A stretch of 64,000 nt of DNA from DATKMK01 sp035541895 (GTDB taxonomy: Bacteria > Desulfobacterota > Binatia > HRBIN30 > JACQVA1). Made by a program: the position numbers and the translations under genes. The stretch's first letter is position 1. Each line of letters begins with the position of its first letter. The notes under the pieces were generated by a model. It saw only the letters and a list, made by a program, of their open reading frames with translations, was not told the origin of the DNA and did no database searches. Below, piece after piece: positions 1-8,987 of this stretch. The DNA lies in the NCBI GenBank assembly GCA_035541895.1, contig DATKMK010000015.1:17994-81993 (forward strand), given 5' to 3'.

Positions 1-203
1 TCGGTGACCGCGATGAAGAACCACGGCTGGCGATTGCCGCCACTAGGGGCAAAGGTCCCAGCCTCGCAGATCTTGCGAATCAATGCGCGCGGCACCGGAT
101 CCGACTTCAAGCGGCGAATCGCGCGCGTCGTGCGAATCGCCTCGAGCAATGGAACCTGTTCGCCGATCCGGTCGATATCGAATGTCGTGGCTTTCTCCGG
201 CAT
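1..203 (-). CDS. Nitroreductase family protein (partial, C-terminus beyond the window)
   Basis: The reverse strand starts with ATG at 203 and stays open to the window edge, giving 67 residues. The N-terminal part contains RTTRAIRRLKSDPVP and then FAPSGGNRQPWFF. This is the classic start of the FMN-dependent nitroreductase fold: the RxxRxF/L-type flavin-binding arginines followed by the APSGGNxQPW segment. Family members reduce nitro compounds, quinones or related substrates using NAD(P)H. A GAGAGGG run about 8 bases upstream serves as ribosome binding site. The gene is divergent from the MFS transporter, so both would start in the 204-336 interval. The substrate cannot be inferred because most of the protein is missing. 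Confidence 0.85.
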   Translation of the reverse strand, partial: MPEKATTFDIDRIGEQVPLLEAIRTTRAIRRLKSDPVPRALIRKICEAGTFAPSGGNRQPWFFIAVT

Positions 204-336
204 TTTGGCCTGCCCTCTCTGGCTTGGTTGCGCTGGCGTCGTTGGGGCCTGTCTCCGACCGTACGCGATACGCCATATGCACTCTGCAGAGGCAAGCCTC
301 TAGCCAGACGCGTTCGCCTTCAGTAGTGTCGTCCGC

Positions 337-1668
337 GTGAGTTACCCAGCCGTTGCGCCCCCGCCGGATGGTGAAGCGTCCCTGCGTTCCGCCGCGCGAC
401 CGTGGTGGCTGCGCGCGATGCCCTGGCTTGGACGGCCGCCGGCATTGACCTCGCGCCAGTGGAACGTGTTGGGGGTGCTCGGCGCCGCGGCGCTCATCGA
501 AAACTACGATTTGGCGGTGCTGGGACTTGCGCTGCCGCAAATTCAGACCGGTCTCGGGGTCGCCGAAGCCGAGGTCGGCACCCTCACCGCCGTGGTGCGA
601 CTCGGCGTGATGCCGGCGCTGTTCCTCTCCGTGTTGGCCGACCACACGGGGCGCCGTCGATTGTTGTTGGCAACCATTCTCGGCTTCACGTTCTGCACGT
701 TCTTCACCGCGTTCGTGCGATCGGCCGTCGAGTTCGTCGCACTGCAGTTTCTCGCCAGAGTCTTTATCGCGGGTCAGTCGATGTTGGCGGTGGTGGTGAT
801 CGTGGAGGAATTCGACGCCGACGTTCGCGGGTGGGGTATCGGCATGATGGGCGCGATCGGCTCGCTCGGGCACGGGCTCGCATCGCTGATATTCTCGCTG
901 GTGAACGCCCTGCCGTTCGGGTGGCGCGCGTTGTATTTGGTCGGGGTCATCCCGTTGTTGCTGATCGCGTGGTTTCGTCGCACCCTCACCGAGACTCGCC
1001 GGTTCGAGCATCACCAAAGCACCCGTGCGACCAGCTTCGGTATCGGCGCTGCACTGCGGCCGTTTCGCCACCTGGCACGGATGTACCCAGCCCGAATCCT
1101 CGCCTTATGCGCGGCGCTGTTTCCGGTTGCGTTCGTGTTCGAAACCAGCACGCTGTTCGCCTCCAAATTTCTTCAAGAGGTGCACCATTACTCGCCGGGC
1201 AACGTGGCGGTGATGTATCTCACCATCGGCATCCTCGCGCCGATCGGCAATGTGGTTGCCGGACGATTGGGCGACCGCTTCGGCCGCAAGAGCGTCATCG
1301 TCGGCGGCGCGCTCGCCAACGCGGCCGCGGTCGCGGGCTTCTATCACACGACCGGCGCCTGGGTACCGTTGGCGTGGGGGCTGATGGTGATGACGCTGAC
1401 GATGGTGTTGGTGCTGTTCGCCGCGATCGGTGGCGAATTGTTCCCGACATCGTACCGCTCGACGGCATCCGGCGTGCGCGCAGTCGTGGCGACGCTCGGG
1501 GCTGCGGTCGGTTTGTGGACCGAGAGTCTGCTCTACGGCACCGTCGGCAGCCACGCCACCGCGATCACGCTGATGCTGGTCGCGGTACCGATCGCGCCGA
1601 TCATCGTGGCACTCTTTCTGCCCGAAACCGCCGCGCGCGAGTTGGAGGAGATCGCACCGGAGCGCTGA
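337..1668 (+). CDS. MFS transporter
   Basis: The 443-residue hydrophobic protein has about 12 predicted membrane segments. Two MFS motif-A loops are visible: LADHTGRRR between helices 2 and 3, and GRLGDRFGRKS at the equivalent place in the second half. The LPETAARELEEI tail resembles the sugar/metabolite:H+ symporter branch, where LPET follows the last helix. It should act in the inner membrane as a proton-coupled importer or exporter; the substrate is unknown. The start used is GTG at 337. An in-frame ATG at 418 would still keep the first helix and is an alternative. It diverges from the partial nitroreductase. Confidence 0.88.
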   Translation: MSYPAVAPPPDGEASLRSAARPWWLRAMPWLGRPPALTSRQWNVLGVLGAAALIENYDLAVLGLALPQIQTGLGVAEAEVGTLTAVVRLGVMPALFLSVLADHTGRRRLLLATILGFTFCTFFTAFVRSAVEFVALQFLARVFIAGQSMLAVVVIVEEFDADVRGWGIGMMGAIGSLGHGLASLIFSLVNALPFGWRALYLVGVIPLLLIAWFRRTLTETRRFEHHQSTRATSFGIGAALRPFRHLARMYPARILALCAALFPVAFVFETSTLFASKFLQEVHHYSPGNVAVMYLTIGILAPIGNVVAGRLGDRFGRKSVIVGGALANAAAVAGFYHTTGAWVPLAWGLMVMTLTMVLVLFAAIGGELFPTSYRSTASGVRAVVATLGAAVGLWTESLLYGTVGSHATAITLMLVAVPIAPIIVALFLPETAARELEEIAPER

Positions 1669-1752
1669 CGTGCGGCAACATTGGAGCTGATGCAATACCT
1701 ATCTTTGGGGCTCGCGGCGTATATACTTCGACGTATTCAGGCGCATGAAATA

Positions 1753-2268
1753 ATGATGATGTTGCCCTCCCATAGGCGTTTTCTGATCGAGCAGGCCGTC
1801 GGATCTGTCGTCGTGAATCTGGCGATCAACGCCGCGATCGCGTACCTGACGTTTCGCGGCGCGCGAACGGTACCGCTCTGGGGCCAACAGAGCATCGCCG
1901 GCGACACCATTGGAACAACCTTCTTTCTGCCGCTGATTACCTGCCTCATCGTCACGCCGTTGGTTGGCCGGCAAGTACGAACTGGACAGGTGCCGCTGTT
2001 TCGCGGGAAATCGCCGGGATTCAACTGGGCGCCGCGGCGGACTCTGTGGCGCGGCGTACTTCTGGGTCTGATCAGCACTCTCGTCGTGGCGCCGGTTGCG
2101 CTAATCATCCTCGCGACGTGCGGCGTAGCGCACCAAGGCTTCTGGAGTTTCGTGCTGTTCAAGGCGGCGTTCGCCGCGGCGTTGGGCGTCTTGGTGACGC
2201 CATTGATCGCTCTCTGGGCCATCACGGAGCCCGATGCAGCAGCGGTGACGGTCGAGGCACGCGGATAG
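1753..2268 (+). CDS. Hypothetical membrane protein with about four membrane segments
   Basis: The 171-residue product starts at the first of three consecutive ATG codons (1753, 1756, 1759). An upstream in-frame ATG at 1681 is possible, but it would directly abut the MFS stop and prepend a region with little membrane-protein character. Hydrophobic stretches lie near residues 14-33 (AVGSVVVNLAINAAIAYLTF), 50-70, 105-130 and 135-165. No catalytic motif is recognised. No clear Shine-Dalgarno precedes it, so the start is uncertain. It is convergent with malic enzyme, with only 11 bases between the stops. Confidence 0.6.
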   Translation: MMMLPSHRRFLIEQAVGSVVVNLAINAAIAYLTFRGARTVPLWGQQSIAGDTIGTTFFLPLITCLIVTPLVGRQVRTGQVPLFRGKSPGFNWAPRRTLWRGVLLGLISTLVVAPVALIILATCGVAHQGFWSFVLFKAAFAAALGVLVTPLIALWAITEPDAAAVTVEARG

Positions 2269-2279
2269 GCGCGTCGATC

Positions 2280-3626
2280 TCACCGATCTGTCGCAGGACC
2301 AATCACGGCCGATTCCATCAGGACCCGGGTCGCCTCGCGCGCGCCGCGGATGATCGTCGACGCCTCGCGCAACAGTTCCTCGTGCGCACGCGATCTCGCG
2401 GCGATGCCTTGCTGCTGTGCCTTCATCGCCACGGCGACCGCCGTGCGCGGATAGATCTCCCACTCGTCCATGCGCGGCAGAATGCGATCGTCACGTAGGC
2501 CGCTCTCTGCGGCACAGCGCGCCAACTCGTGCGCGGCCGCCATCGCCATCTCATCGGTAATGGTTCGCGCGCGGACGTCGAGGGCGCCGCGGAAGACGCC
2601 GGGAAAGACCAGTGAGTTGTTGAGCTGGTTGGGAAAGTCGCTGCGGCCGGTGGCCACGATCCGCGCGCCGGCTTCCTGCGCGTCCCACGGCCAGATTTCC
2701 GGAATTGGATTGGCGCACGCGAACACGATCGCATCGGTCGCCATCGCCCGGATCCATTCGGGCCGGATGATGTCCGGACCGGACGCCGAAAACGCGATGC
2801 ATGCGTCGGCACCCCGCAACGCTTCGGCGATACCGCCGCGAACGCCGTCCGGATTGGTCTCGGTGCAGACTCGCCACTTGTCGGCGTAGTCGCCTTGTCG
2901 CACCTCGACATCGTTGCGACCGCGGTGCAGCGTTCCGCGAACGTCACAGGCGACGATGCTGAGCGGATCGACGCCACACGCCCTCAGCAGACGGTAGGCG
3001 GCGACGTTCGCCGCGCCCATGCCGATCATCGCAATCTTGATCCGGCCGATGTCTTTGCCCACCAGCTTGAGTGCATTGAGCAGCGCCGCGAGCAACACCG
3101 TGGCCGTACCTTGCTGGTCGTCGTGCCACACGGGGATACGCATGTCGGCGCGCAGCCGATCGAGGATGCGGAAGCACTTCGGCTGCGCGATGTCTTCGAG
3201 ATTGATCCCGCCGAACGATGGTTCGAGATACTTCACGGTGCGAACGAACTCGTCAGGGTCCTTGGTGCCGAGGCAGATCGGGATGGCGTCGACGCCGCCG
3301 AGATACTTGAACAGCAGCGCCTTGCCTTCCATCACCGGCAGGCCGGCTTCGGGTCCGATGTCGCCGAGACCAAGCACGCGGGTGCCGTCGGTAACAATCG
3401 CAATGCAGTTGCCCTTATTGGTGTGCTCGTAGACCAGATCGGGCTGCGACTGGATGGCCCGGCACGGCGCCGCAACTCCCGGCGTGTACCAGATGGCGAA
3501 GTCGTTGAAATCACGAACGGGGCACTTGGGCAGCACTTGCACCTTGCCGCGATAGAGTGGGTGCAAGCGCATCGCATCCTGCGCCGGTCGCTTCGCTCGC
3601 TCGAGCAATTCCTCCTTGGTTGCCAT
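2280..3626 (-). CDS. maeB: Malic enzyme (malate to pyruvate)
   Basis: The 448-residue protein matches the short malic enzyme type and lacks the C-terminal phosphotransacetylase domain of long MaeB. The N-terminal malic domain shows WYTPGVAAPC with the catalytic tyrosine, and VMEGKALLFK with the catalytic lysine. NLEDI and the DDQQGTA segment provide metal-binding acidic residues. The Rossmann part has IGMGAANVAAYRLL. It decarboxylates malate oxidatively to pyruvate, making NAD(P)H. It has a good GGAGGGG site 5-11 bases before ATG 3626 and follows the acyl carrier protein by 16 bases. As last gene of the leftward operon, it would feed pyruvate to the adjacent dehydrogenase and supply reducing power. 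Cofactor preference cannot be read with confidence. Confidence 0.93.
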   Translation of the reverse strand: MATKEELLERAKRPAQDAMRLHPLYRGKVQVLPKCPVRDFNDFAIWYTPGVAAPCRAIQSQPDLVYEHTNKGNCIAIVTDGTRVLGLGDIGPEAGLPVMEGKALLFKYLGGVDAIPICLGTKDPDEFVRTVKYLEPSFGGINLEDIAQPKCFRILDRLRADMRIPVWHDDQQGTATVLLAALLNALKLVGKDIGRIKIAMIGMGAANVAAYRLLRACGVDPLSIVACDVRGTLHRGRNDVEVRQGDYADKWRVCTETNPDGVRGGIAEALRGADACIAFSASGPDIIRPEWIRAMATDAIVFACANPIPEIWPWDAQEAGARIVATGRSDFPNQLNNSLVFPGVFRGALDVRARTITDEMAMAAAHELARCAAESGLRDDRILPRMDEWEIYPRTAVAVAMKAQQQGIAARSRAHEELLREASTIIRGAREATRVLMESAVIGPATDR

Positions 3627-3642
3627 GAGTATCCCCTCCGAT

Positions 3643-3888
3643 TCACGCCCCGTGCGCAGCCAAGTACGCCACGCAGGCCTCCAAGCTCGCGAGCTTGCGA
3701 TAATCGGCCTCGGGAATGTCGATTCCCAGTTCCGCGTGAATCGCCACGATGACGTTCATGAAGTCGACCGAATCGAGATCGAGCTGATCGCGCAGATCCG
3801 CCGCGGGATTGAGCGTTGTGAGATCGGCCTCGGGGGCGACGCGCTTGAGGGCACGGAAGACCACATCTTTGATCGCCTCGTTCGTCAT
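3643..3888 (-). CDS. Acyl carrier protein
   Basis: The 81-residue acidic protein contains LDLDSVDFMNVI. The DSVD serine is the expected attachment point for 4'-phosphopantetheine and sits about residue 39, as in AcpP-like proteins. The gene starts inside the stop of the E2 gene (ATG 3888, 4-base overlap) with a CGGAGCAG ribosome site. It is therefore translationally coupled to the 2-oxoacid dehydrogenase genes. It is unlikely to be the housekeeping AcpP, which normally sits in a fatty-acid synthesis locus. Its placement beside acyl-CoA-producing enzymes suggests a dedicated carrier, but no partner ketosynthase or ligase is nearby. Confidence 0.9.
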   Translation of the reverse strand: MTNEAIKDVVFRALKRVAPEADLTTLNPAADLRDQLDLDSVDFMNVIVAIHAELGIDIPEADYRKLASLEACVAYLAAHGA

Positions 3889-5066
3889 AGCTGCTCCGGC
3901 GCTTGTAACAATCGGTCAATAGCCGAGAGGAACCGCCCGCCGCGATGGCCGTCGCTCGCGCGATGATCCGCCGACAACGTCGCGGCAATCACCGGTCGCG
4001 TGCCGAGCAAGCCGCCGACCGCCCACGGCTGCTCGGTGAGTTTTCCGAATCCCACCAGGGCCACTTGCGGAGGATAGATGACGCCGAAGACGGTCTCGAC
4101 GCCCTGCTCGCCGAGATTGGTCACGGTGATCGTCGCATCGGCGATCTCCGAACTGCGCAGCACACCGGTGCGCGCTCGCTGCACGAGATCGAGCATGCGC
4201 CGCATGACGTCGTTCAGCGCCAACGTGTCGACGTCGTGGATCGCCGGCGCGACCAGTCCGCCTTGTCGCAGCGAGATGGCGATGCCGATGTGCACGCCGT
4301 CGCCCGGTTTGAATGCGCCGGCGACCCAATAGCCGTTCAGCTCCGGCACTTCGCGCACCGCCAGCGCCACCGCCTTGATCAGCAAGGCAGAATACAGCAG
4401 CCGATCGGGCACCGATCGTTTCAGGTTCTCCGCCACCAGCCACTGCGTGGCTCGACTCATGTCGATATGCGTACCGAGGTAGTAATGTGGGATTTCGCGT
4501 TTCGACCGCGCCATCGCCGCCGCGATCACTTTGCGCATGGCCGCGTGTCGCTCCGCGATCGGAGTCGCTGCCGTTGGCGGCGCGGGTGGTGTCGGAACCG
4601 CAGCGCCCGCGGCGGCGCGCTCGACGTCCTGCTTGGTGATCGCACCGTGCTCGCCGGTGCCGGTCACGTTCGCCACATCGACTCCCAATTCCTCGGCGCG
4701 CCGGCGCGCCACGGGCGACACTCGCGGTCGGCCCGTAACTTGCGCGACAGTCGGTGTCGCCTGCGGCAGAGCGGGACGAGCTGGCCCCGTCAGCGGCGCG
4801 GGAAAAGACGCTGCCGTGACCGGCGGCGCACCGTCGGTCCGCAGCAGCGCCAGCACCGTTCCGACTGGAACCTTCTGGCCCTCGAGGGTGACAATTTGCT
4901 CGACGACGCCTTCGTCCCAAATTTCGACTTCGACCAATCCCTTCTCGGTCTCGACCATCACGATCACATCGCCGCGCTTGACGCGATCGCCGGGATGCAC
5001 GCGCCACTCCACGATGGTGCCGGCTTCCATATCCGCACCGAGCGAGGGCATGCGAAATTCACTCAT
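3885..5066 (-). CDS. 2-oxoacid dehydrogenase E2 (dihydrolipoamide acyltransferase)
   Basis: The 393-residue protein has the normal E2 order. A single lipoyl domain occupies residues 1-75, with lysine about 42 in VETEKGLVEVEI as the lipoylation site. A proline/alanine-rich linker follows, then a peripheral-subunit-binding domain at about 118-155 (VSPVARRRAEELGVD, GTGEHGAITKQDVE). The C-terminal catalytic domain ends with HRASDG, the HxxxDG active site. It transfers the acyl group from lipoate to CoA. ATG 5066 overlaps the E1 beta stop; a longer upstream open frame is an out-of-frame extension without E2 similarity. No E3 (lipoamide dehydrogenase) gene is present in the window, so E3 must be shared. 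Acyl substrate (pyruvate, acetoin or branched chain) is not certain. Confidence 0.92.
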   Translation of the reverse strand: MSEFRMPSLGADMEAGTIVEWRVHPGDRVKRGDVIVMVETEKGLVEVEIWDEGVVEQIVTLEGQKVPVGTVLALLRTDGAPPVTAASFPAPLTGPARPALPQATPTVAQVTGRPRVSPVARRRAEELGVDVANVTGTGEHGAITKQDVERAAAGAAVPTPPAPPTAATPIAERHAAMRKVIAAAMARSKREIPHYYLGTHIDMSRATQWLVAENLKRSVPDRLLYSALLIKAVALAVREVPELNGYWVAGAFKPGDGVHIGIAISLRQGGLVAPAIHDVDTLALNDVMRRMLDLVQRARTGVLRSSEIADATITVTNLGEQGVETVFGVIYPPQVALVGFGKLTEQPWAVGGLLGTRPVIAATLSADHRASDGHRGGRFLSAIDRLLQAPEQL

Positions 5067-6057
5067 GGCCGGTGACCACGCGGCGCGCGGCGGCGACGAT
5101 CGCCGGAGTCTGCGGCAACGCCGCATCTTCGAGATGCTTGGGATACGGCATCGGCACCTCGGCGCTGCACACGCGCGCCACCGGTGCGTCGAGATCGTAG
5201 AACGCACGTTCCATGATGCGCGCAGAGATCTCAGCCGACAGACTGCCGCTGCGCCAGCCTTCGTCGATGATGACGGCGCGGTGCGTGCGCGCCACCGAGG
5301 CGATGATCGTAGCGTCGTCGAGCGGGCGCAGCACGCGGAGATCGATGACCTCGGCATCGATGCCCTCGCTCGCCAGCGCCTCGGCGGCTTGCAATGTTTT
5401 GCCCAGCGTGCCGCCGTAGGTGATGAGACTGACATCGTGGCCCGCGCGCCGAACGGCAGCGGTCGCAATCTCGACTGCATCGGCAACCGCCGGCAGCTCG
5501 CCTTCCAGATTGTACAACGAGCCGTGTTCGAAGATCAGCACCGGATCGGGATCCTCCAGCGCCGGCCACAGCATGCCGCGCGCATCGGCCAGCGTCGCCG
5601 GCGCCAGAATCTTGATGCCGGGGATGTGTGCGTACCAACCTTCGAAGCTGTGCGAGTGCTGCGCGGCCAGTTGGCGGCCGGCGCCGGTGGTCATGCGGAT
5701 CACCAACGGAATGTTGAACTGCCCGCCCGACATGTGAAGAATCGTCGCCGCGTTGTTGAGAATCTGATCGAGCGCAAGCAGACTGAAGTTCACGGTCATG
5801 ATCTCGACGATCGGGCGCATGCCACCGAGCGCCGCGCCGATGCCCGCACCGACGAAGGCCGACTCGGACAACGGCGTGTCGCGAATGCGCTCGGGACCGA
5901 ACTCGTCGAGCAATCCCTTGCTCACCGCGAAGCAGCCGCCGTAGCGACCCACATCTTCGCCCATCAGTAACACGCGCGCGTCGCGCTGCAACGCATCGCG
6001 GAGCGCCGCGCGGAGGGCTTCGCGATAGCTGAGTGTGATTGTTGCGCCCGCGGTCAT
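5059..6057 (-). CDS. 2-oxoacid dehydrogenase E1 component, beta subunit
   Basis: The 332-residue protein begins MTAGATITLSYREALR. It carries the E1 beta hallmarks GEDVGRYGG near residue 32, DTPLSESAFVGAGIGAA, and the FEHGSLYN region near residue 160. The C-terminal transketolase domain includes VIDLRVLRPLDDATI and VIIDEGW. Together with the alpha subunit it forms the thiamine-diphosphate-dependent decarboxylase of a pyruvate-dehydrogenase-type complex. Its ATG overlaps the E1 alpha stop by four bases (ATGA), and its end overlaps the E2 start by eight bases. This shows one tightly coupled operon. An acetoin-dehydrogenase role is an alternative, since these families are similar. Confidence 0.92.
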   Translation of the reverse strand: MTAGATITLSYREALRAALRDALQRDARVLLMGEDVGRYGGCFAVSKGLLDEFGPERIRDTPLSESAFVGAGIGAALGGMRPIVEIMTVNFSLLALDQILNNAATILHMSGGQFNIPLVIRMTTGAGRQLAAQHSHSFEGWYAHIPGIKILAPATLADARGMLWPALEDPDPVLIFEHGSLYNLEGELPAVADAVEIATAAVRRAGHDVSLITYGGTLGKTLQAAEALASEGIDAEVIDLRVLRPLDDATIIASVARTHRAVIIDEGWRSGSLSAEISARIMERAFYDLDAPVARVCSAEVPMPYPKHLEDAALPQTPAIVAAARRVVTGHE

Positions 6058-7040
6058 CGCCGGGGCTCCGAGTAGACGAAGCGCGTCAGCTCTTCGATGG
6101 GTTCCCACGCGCCCGCCTCGGCGAATGCAACCGCGTCGGCGATCTCCTGCGCGATTTCCTGCTCGATGTGAGTGTGATCGGCATCCGTCAGCAGACCGGC
6201 AGCTTGCAACCGGGCGGCGAAGGCTGGAATGGGGTCGCGCTGCTTCCATTCTTCGACTTCGAGCTTCGAGCGATACAGCTCGGGATCAAACATCGAGTGG
6301 GCGCGAAAGCGGTAGGTGCGAAATTCGAGGAAGTGCGGCCCGGCACCGGCGCGCGTCGCCTCGACGGCTCGGGCGGCCGCCTGCTCGCAAGCGACGACGT
6401 CCATACCGTCGACCGGCCACGCCGGCATCTCGAAGCTCGACGCTTTGAGACAGAGATCGGTTTCCGACTCCGAGCGCGCCAGGGCGGTGCCCATCGCGTA
6501 CAAATTGTTCTCGCAGCAGAACACGACCGGCAAGCGCCACAGCGCCGCGAGATTCAGCGATTCGTGGAACTCGCCCTCGGCCACCGCGCCTTCGCCGAAG
6601 AAGCAGGCGGTCACACGATCGCGCCGCTGCATCTTGTCGGCGAGCGCTAGACCGACGGCCAGCGGCAGGCAGCCGCCGACGATCGCGTTGCCGCCGTAGA
6701 AGCGCGTGCGCGCATCGAACAGATGCATCGAGCCGCCGCGACCGCGGCTACACCCTTCCACCTTGCCATACATCTCGGCCATGATCGCCGCGGCCGACAC
6801 ACCGCGGATCAACGCGTGACCGTGCTCGCGATAGGTTGCGACGACCGCGTCGTCGGCTGCGAGCGCTTGCATCGCGCCGACCGCCACCGCCTCCTGCCCG
6901 ATGTAGAGATGCATGAAGCCGCGAATCTTGCCGGCGCCGTACAACTCGGCGCACTTCTCCTCGAATCGGCGAATGCGCAGCATCTCTCGCAGCAGATGCC
7001 GCCCATGAGTGCGCTCGATCGCGCGGTCGTCCGTGCTCAT
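6054..7040 (-). CDS. 2-oxoacid dehydrogenase E1 component, alpha subunit
   Basis: The 328-residue protein contains the E1 alpha signatures LREMLRIRRFEEKCAELY, GFMHLYIGQEAVAVG and GRGGSMHLFD. The thiamine diphosphate and magnesium motif is present as GEGAVAEGEFHESLN ending in CENN. The residue before GA is glutamate (GEGA) where aspartate (GDGA) is more usual, a conservative change. The start at 7040 overlaps the acetyl-CoA synthetase stop by four bases (ATGA). An upstream extension to 7148 in the same frame is coding for the previous gene in another frame and is discarded. Together with E1 beta it decarboxylates a 2-oxoacid, most likely pyruvate given the malic enzyme in the same operon. Confidence 0.92.
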   Translation of the reverse strand: MSTDDRAIERTHGRHLLREMLRIRRFEEKCAELYGAGKIRGFMHLYIGQEAVAVGAMQALAADDAVVATYREHGHALIRGVSAAAIMAEMYGKVEGCSRGRGGSMHLFDARTRFYGGNAIVGGCLPLAVGLALADKMQRRDRVTACFFGEGAVAEGEFHESLNLAALWRLPVVFCCENNLYAMGTALARSESETDLCLKASSFEMPAWPVDGMDVVACEQAAARAVEATRAGAGPHFLEFRTYRFRAHSMFDPELYRSKLEVEEWKQRDPIPAFAARLQAAGLLTDADHTHIEQEIAQEIADAVAFAEAGAWEPIEELTRFVYSEPRR

Positions 7041-8791
7041 TGCTCGCTCTCCAACGTCGACACGTCGCCCTCGGGCAATCCCAACTCGCGCGCCTTGAGC
7101 AAGCGGCGCATGATTTTCCCGCTGCGCGTTTTGGGGACGCTCGGACAAAAATCGATCTCGCGCGGCGCGACCGCGGGGCCGAGGCGCGCGCGAGCGAAAC
7201 CGAGCAGCTCCTGCCGCAAGGTGTCGCTCGCCGCGAAGCCGGCCTTGAGCGAGACGAATGCCTTCACGATTTCACCGATCGTCGGATCGGGTCTCCCGAT
7301 AACCCCGGCTTCGGCCACCGCCGGATGCTCCATCAGCGTGCTCTCGACTTCGAAGGGCCCGATCAAGTGCCCCGCCGATTTGATCACGTCGTCGGCACGG
7401 CTCATGAACCAGAAGTAGCCGTCGCGATCGCGCTTGGCGAGATCGCCGGTGAGATACCAGCCCGCGGCGAAGCATTTGCGATAGCGTTCGTCCTCGTGCA
7501 GGTAGCCGCGAAACATCGACGGCCATCCCGGGCGCAGCGCCAGCTCACCGTCGGTGTCCGGGTCGTCGACCACGATGATCGTTCCATCCTTGGCTCGGCG
7601 TACGATCGCCGCGTCGATGCCGGGTAACGGCAGACCCATCGAGCCCGGTCGGACTTCGAGTGCGGGAAAATTCGCGATCATGATCCCGCCCGTTTCGGTC
7701 TGCCACCAATTGTCGTGAATCGGCAACCCGAACGCCCGTACGCCCCACGCCACCGCCTCGGGATTGAGCGGCTCGCCGACACTGGCAATGAAGCGAAGAC
7801 TGCTCAGATCGTGTTGTCGAACCGCGTCGGTGCCGACCTTCATCATCATGCGAACCGCCGTCGGCGCGGTATACCAAACGCTGACCTTCTGCCGTTCGAT
7901 GGTGGCGTACCATCGCTCCGCGTCGAAATCGCCCTCGTCGATGATGCTGGTGATCCCGTGCGTCAACGGGGAAATGATTCCGTACGAGGTGCCGGTGACC
8001 CATCCGGGATCGGCGGTGCACCAGAAGACGTCGTCGGGGTGGAAGTCGAGGGCATACATCCCGGTCGCGTGGTGCGCGACGACGGCTTCGTGCACGTGAA
8101 CCGCGCCCTTCGGTTTGCCGGTCGTGCCGCTGGTGAAATGCACCAGCGCCATGTCCTCGGGATCGGTCGGCGGAATGTCGAACCGGTCGGACGCAGCTAC
8201 CAGCCGCGCGTCGAAATCTTCGGTGCCTGCCGGCGCCGTGCCGACGACTAACACGTGGTGCAAGCCCGGCAACGAGCGCCGCAGCTCGGCGATGTTGCGG
8301 CGTGCAAACAGCGCGTCGGTGGTCACCAGCACCCTCGCGTCACCGATGGTCAGGCGTTGCTGAATCGGTTCCGGTCCGAACGCGGAGAACAGCGGGCAGA
8401 ACACGCTGCGATTCTTCCATGTCCCGAGCGCGGCGACGTAGAGTTCGGGAATACGCCCCGCAAGCGCAAAGACACGCTCGCCGGCAGCGACCCCCAACCC
8501 CCGCAGAACGTTGGCAAAGCGACTGCTCAATCGCTGCAAATCCAGATACGTGTAGTCGCGCGATTCGCCGCGTTTACCGAGCCAGCGCAGCGCCAGGTGC
8601 GCCGCGCGCGACCCGTGGGCGTGTCGCTCGACCGCCTCGTATGCGATGTTGAGCCCGTTACCGCCCGGCAAACCGCTGAGCGCGCAGCGGGCAGCGGCCC
8701 AGGAAAATTCAGCGCGGGTGCGTCGGTAGTCGAGCAGGTTCGGCTGGACTTTCCAGCCCGCCGGCACCTTGGCGATCGGATCCTGCGGCAT
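7037..8791 (-). CDS. acsA: AMP-forming acetyl-CoA synthetase (acetate-CoA ligase)
   Basis: The 584-residue ANL-superfamily enzyme has the P-loop FTSGTTGKPKGAVH and the acetate-specific WWQTETGG. It also has the hinge segment GDLAKRDRDG and the catalytic C-terminal lysine in TRSGKIMRR. The length matches the shorter AcsA type found in Bacillus better than the 650-residue Acs. It converts acetate, ATP and CoA to acetyl-CoA. ATG 8791 is chosen because CGGGAGA lies 7-10 bases upstream; an in-frame ATG at 8815 lacks such a site. It is first in the leftward operon, so the operon promoter should lie in 8792-8987. The lysine in SGKI is the site often controlled by protein acetylation in this family. 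Confidence 0.93.
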   Translation of the reverse strand: MPQDPIAKVPAGWKVQPNLLDYRRTRAEFSWAAARCALSGLPGGNGLNIAYEAVERHAHGSRAAHLALRWLGKRGESRDYTYLDLQRLSSRFANVLRGLGVAAGERVFALAGRIPELYVAALGTWKNRSVFCPLFSAFGPEPIQQRLTIGDARVLVTTDALFARRNIAELRRSLPGLHHVLVVGTAPAGTEDFDARLVAASDRFDIPPTDPEDMALVHFTSGTTGKPKGAVHVHEAVVAHHATGMYALDFHPDDVFWCTADPGWVTGTSYGIISPLTHGITSIIDEGDFDAERWYATIERQKVSVWYTAPTAVRMMMKVGTDAVRQHDLSSLRFIASVGEPLNPEAVAWGVRAFGLPIHDNWWQTETGGIMIANFPALEVRPGSMGLPLPGIDAAIVRRAKDGTIIVVDDPDTDGELALRPGWPSMFRGYLHEDERYRKCFAAGWYLTGDLAKRDRDGYFWFMSRADDVIKSAGHLIGPFEVESTLMEHPAVAEAGVIGRPDPTIGEIVKAFVSLKAGFAASDTLRQELLGFARARLGPAVAPREIDFCPSVPKTRSGKIMRRLLKARELGLPEGDVSTLESEQ

Positions 8792-8987
8792 GCGTTGTCT
8801 CCCGAGCGCGATCAAAGCAAGAAGACCGCCAGCACCACGTTCGGCTTGACCGCGATGAGCATCCCGCGTCTGGGCGGTCTCATTCTAGAATCGAAGGCTC
8901 AGCACCGGCGGGGCACAACAGATTTGAGAACCGCATACCGCCGGCCTCTACTCGAATCACCCGCCGATCGTCCGCTATAGTCGCCGC

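Noticed and set aside
43..1071. 342-residue reverse open frame across the start of the MFS gene
   Set aside because: It is low-complexity (runs of Q, R, E, H), overlaps both the nitroreductase and MFS coding frames, and has no domain pattern.
402..1748. 448-residue open frame overlapping the MFS transporter on the same strand
   Set aside because: It is arginine/alanine-rich without domains, lies in another frame of the clear MFS gene, and is a typical high-GC shadow.
8823..8880. AGACCGCC and GGCGGTCT inverted repeat in the acetyl-CoA synthetase upstream region
   Set aside because: The eight-base arms are 42 bases apart and GC-rich, which is expected by chance in this sequence.
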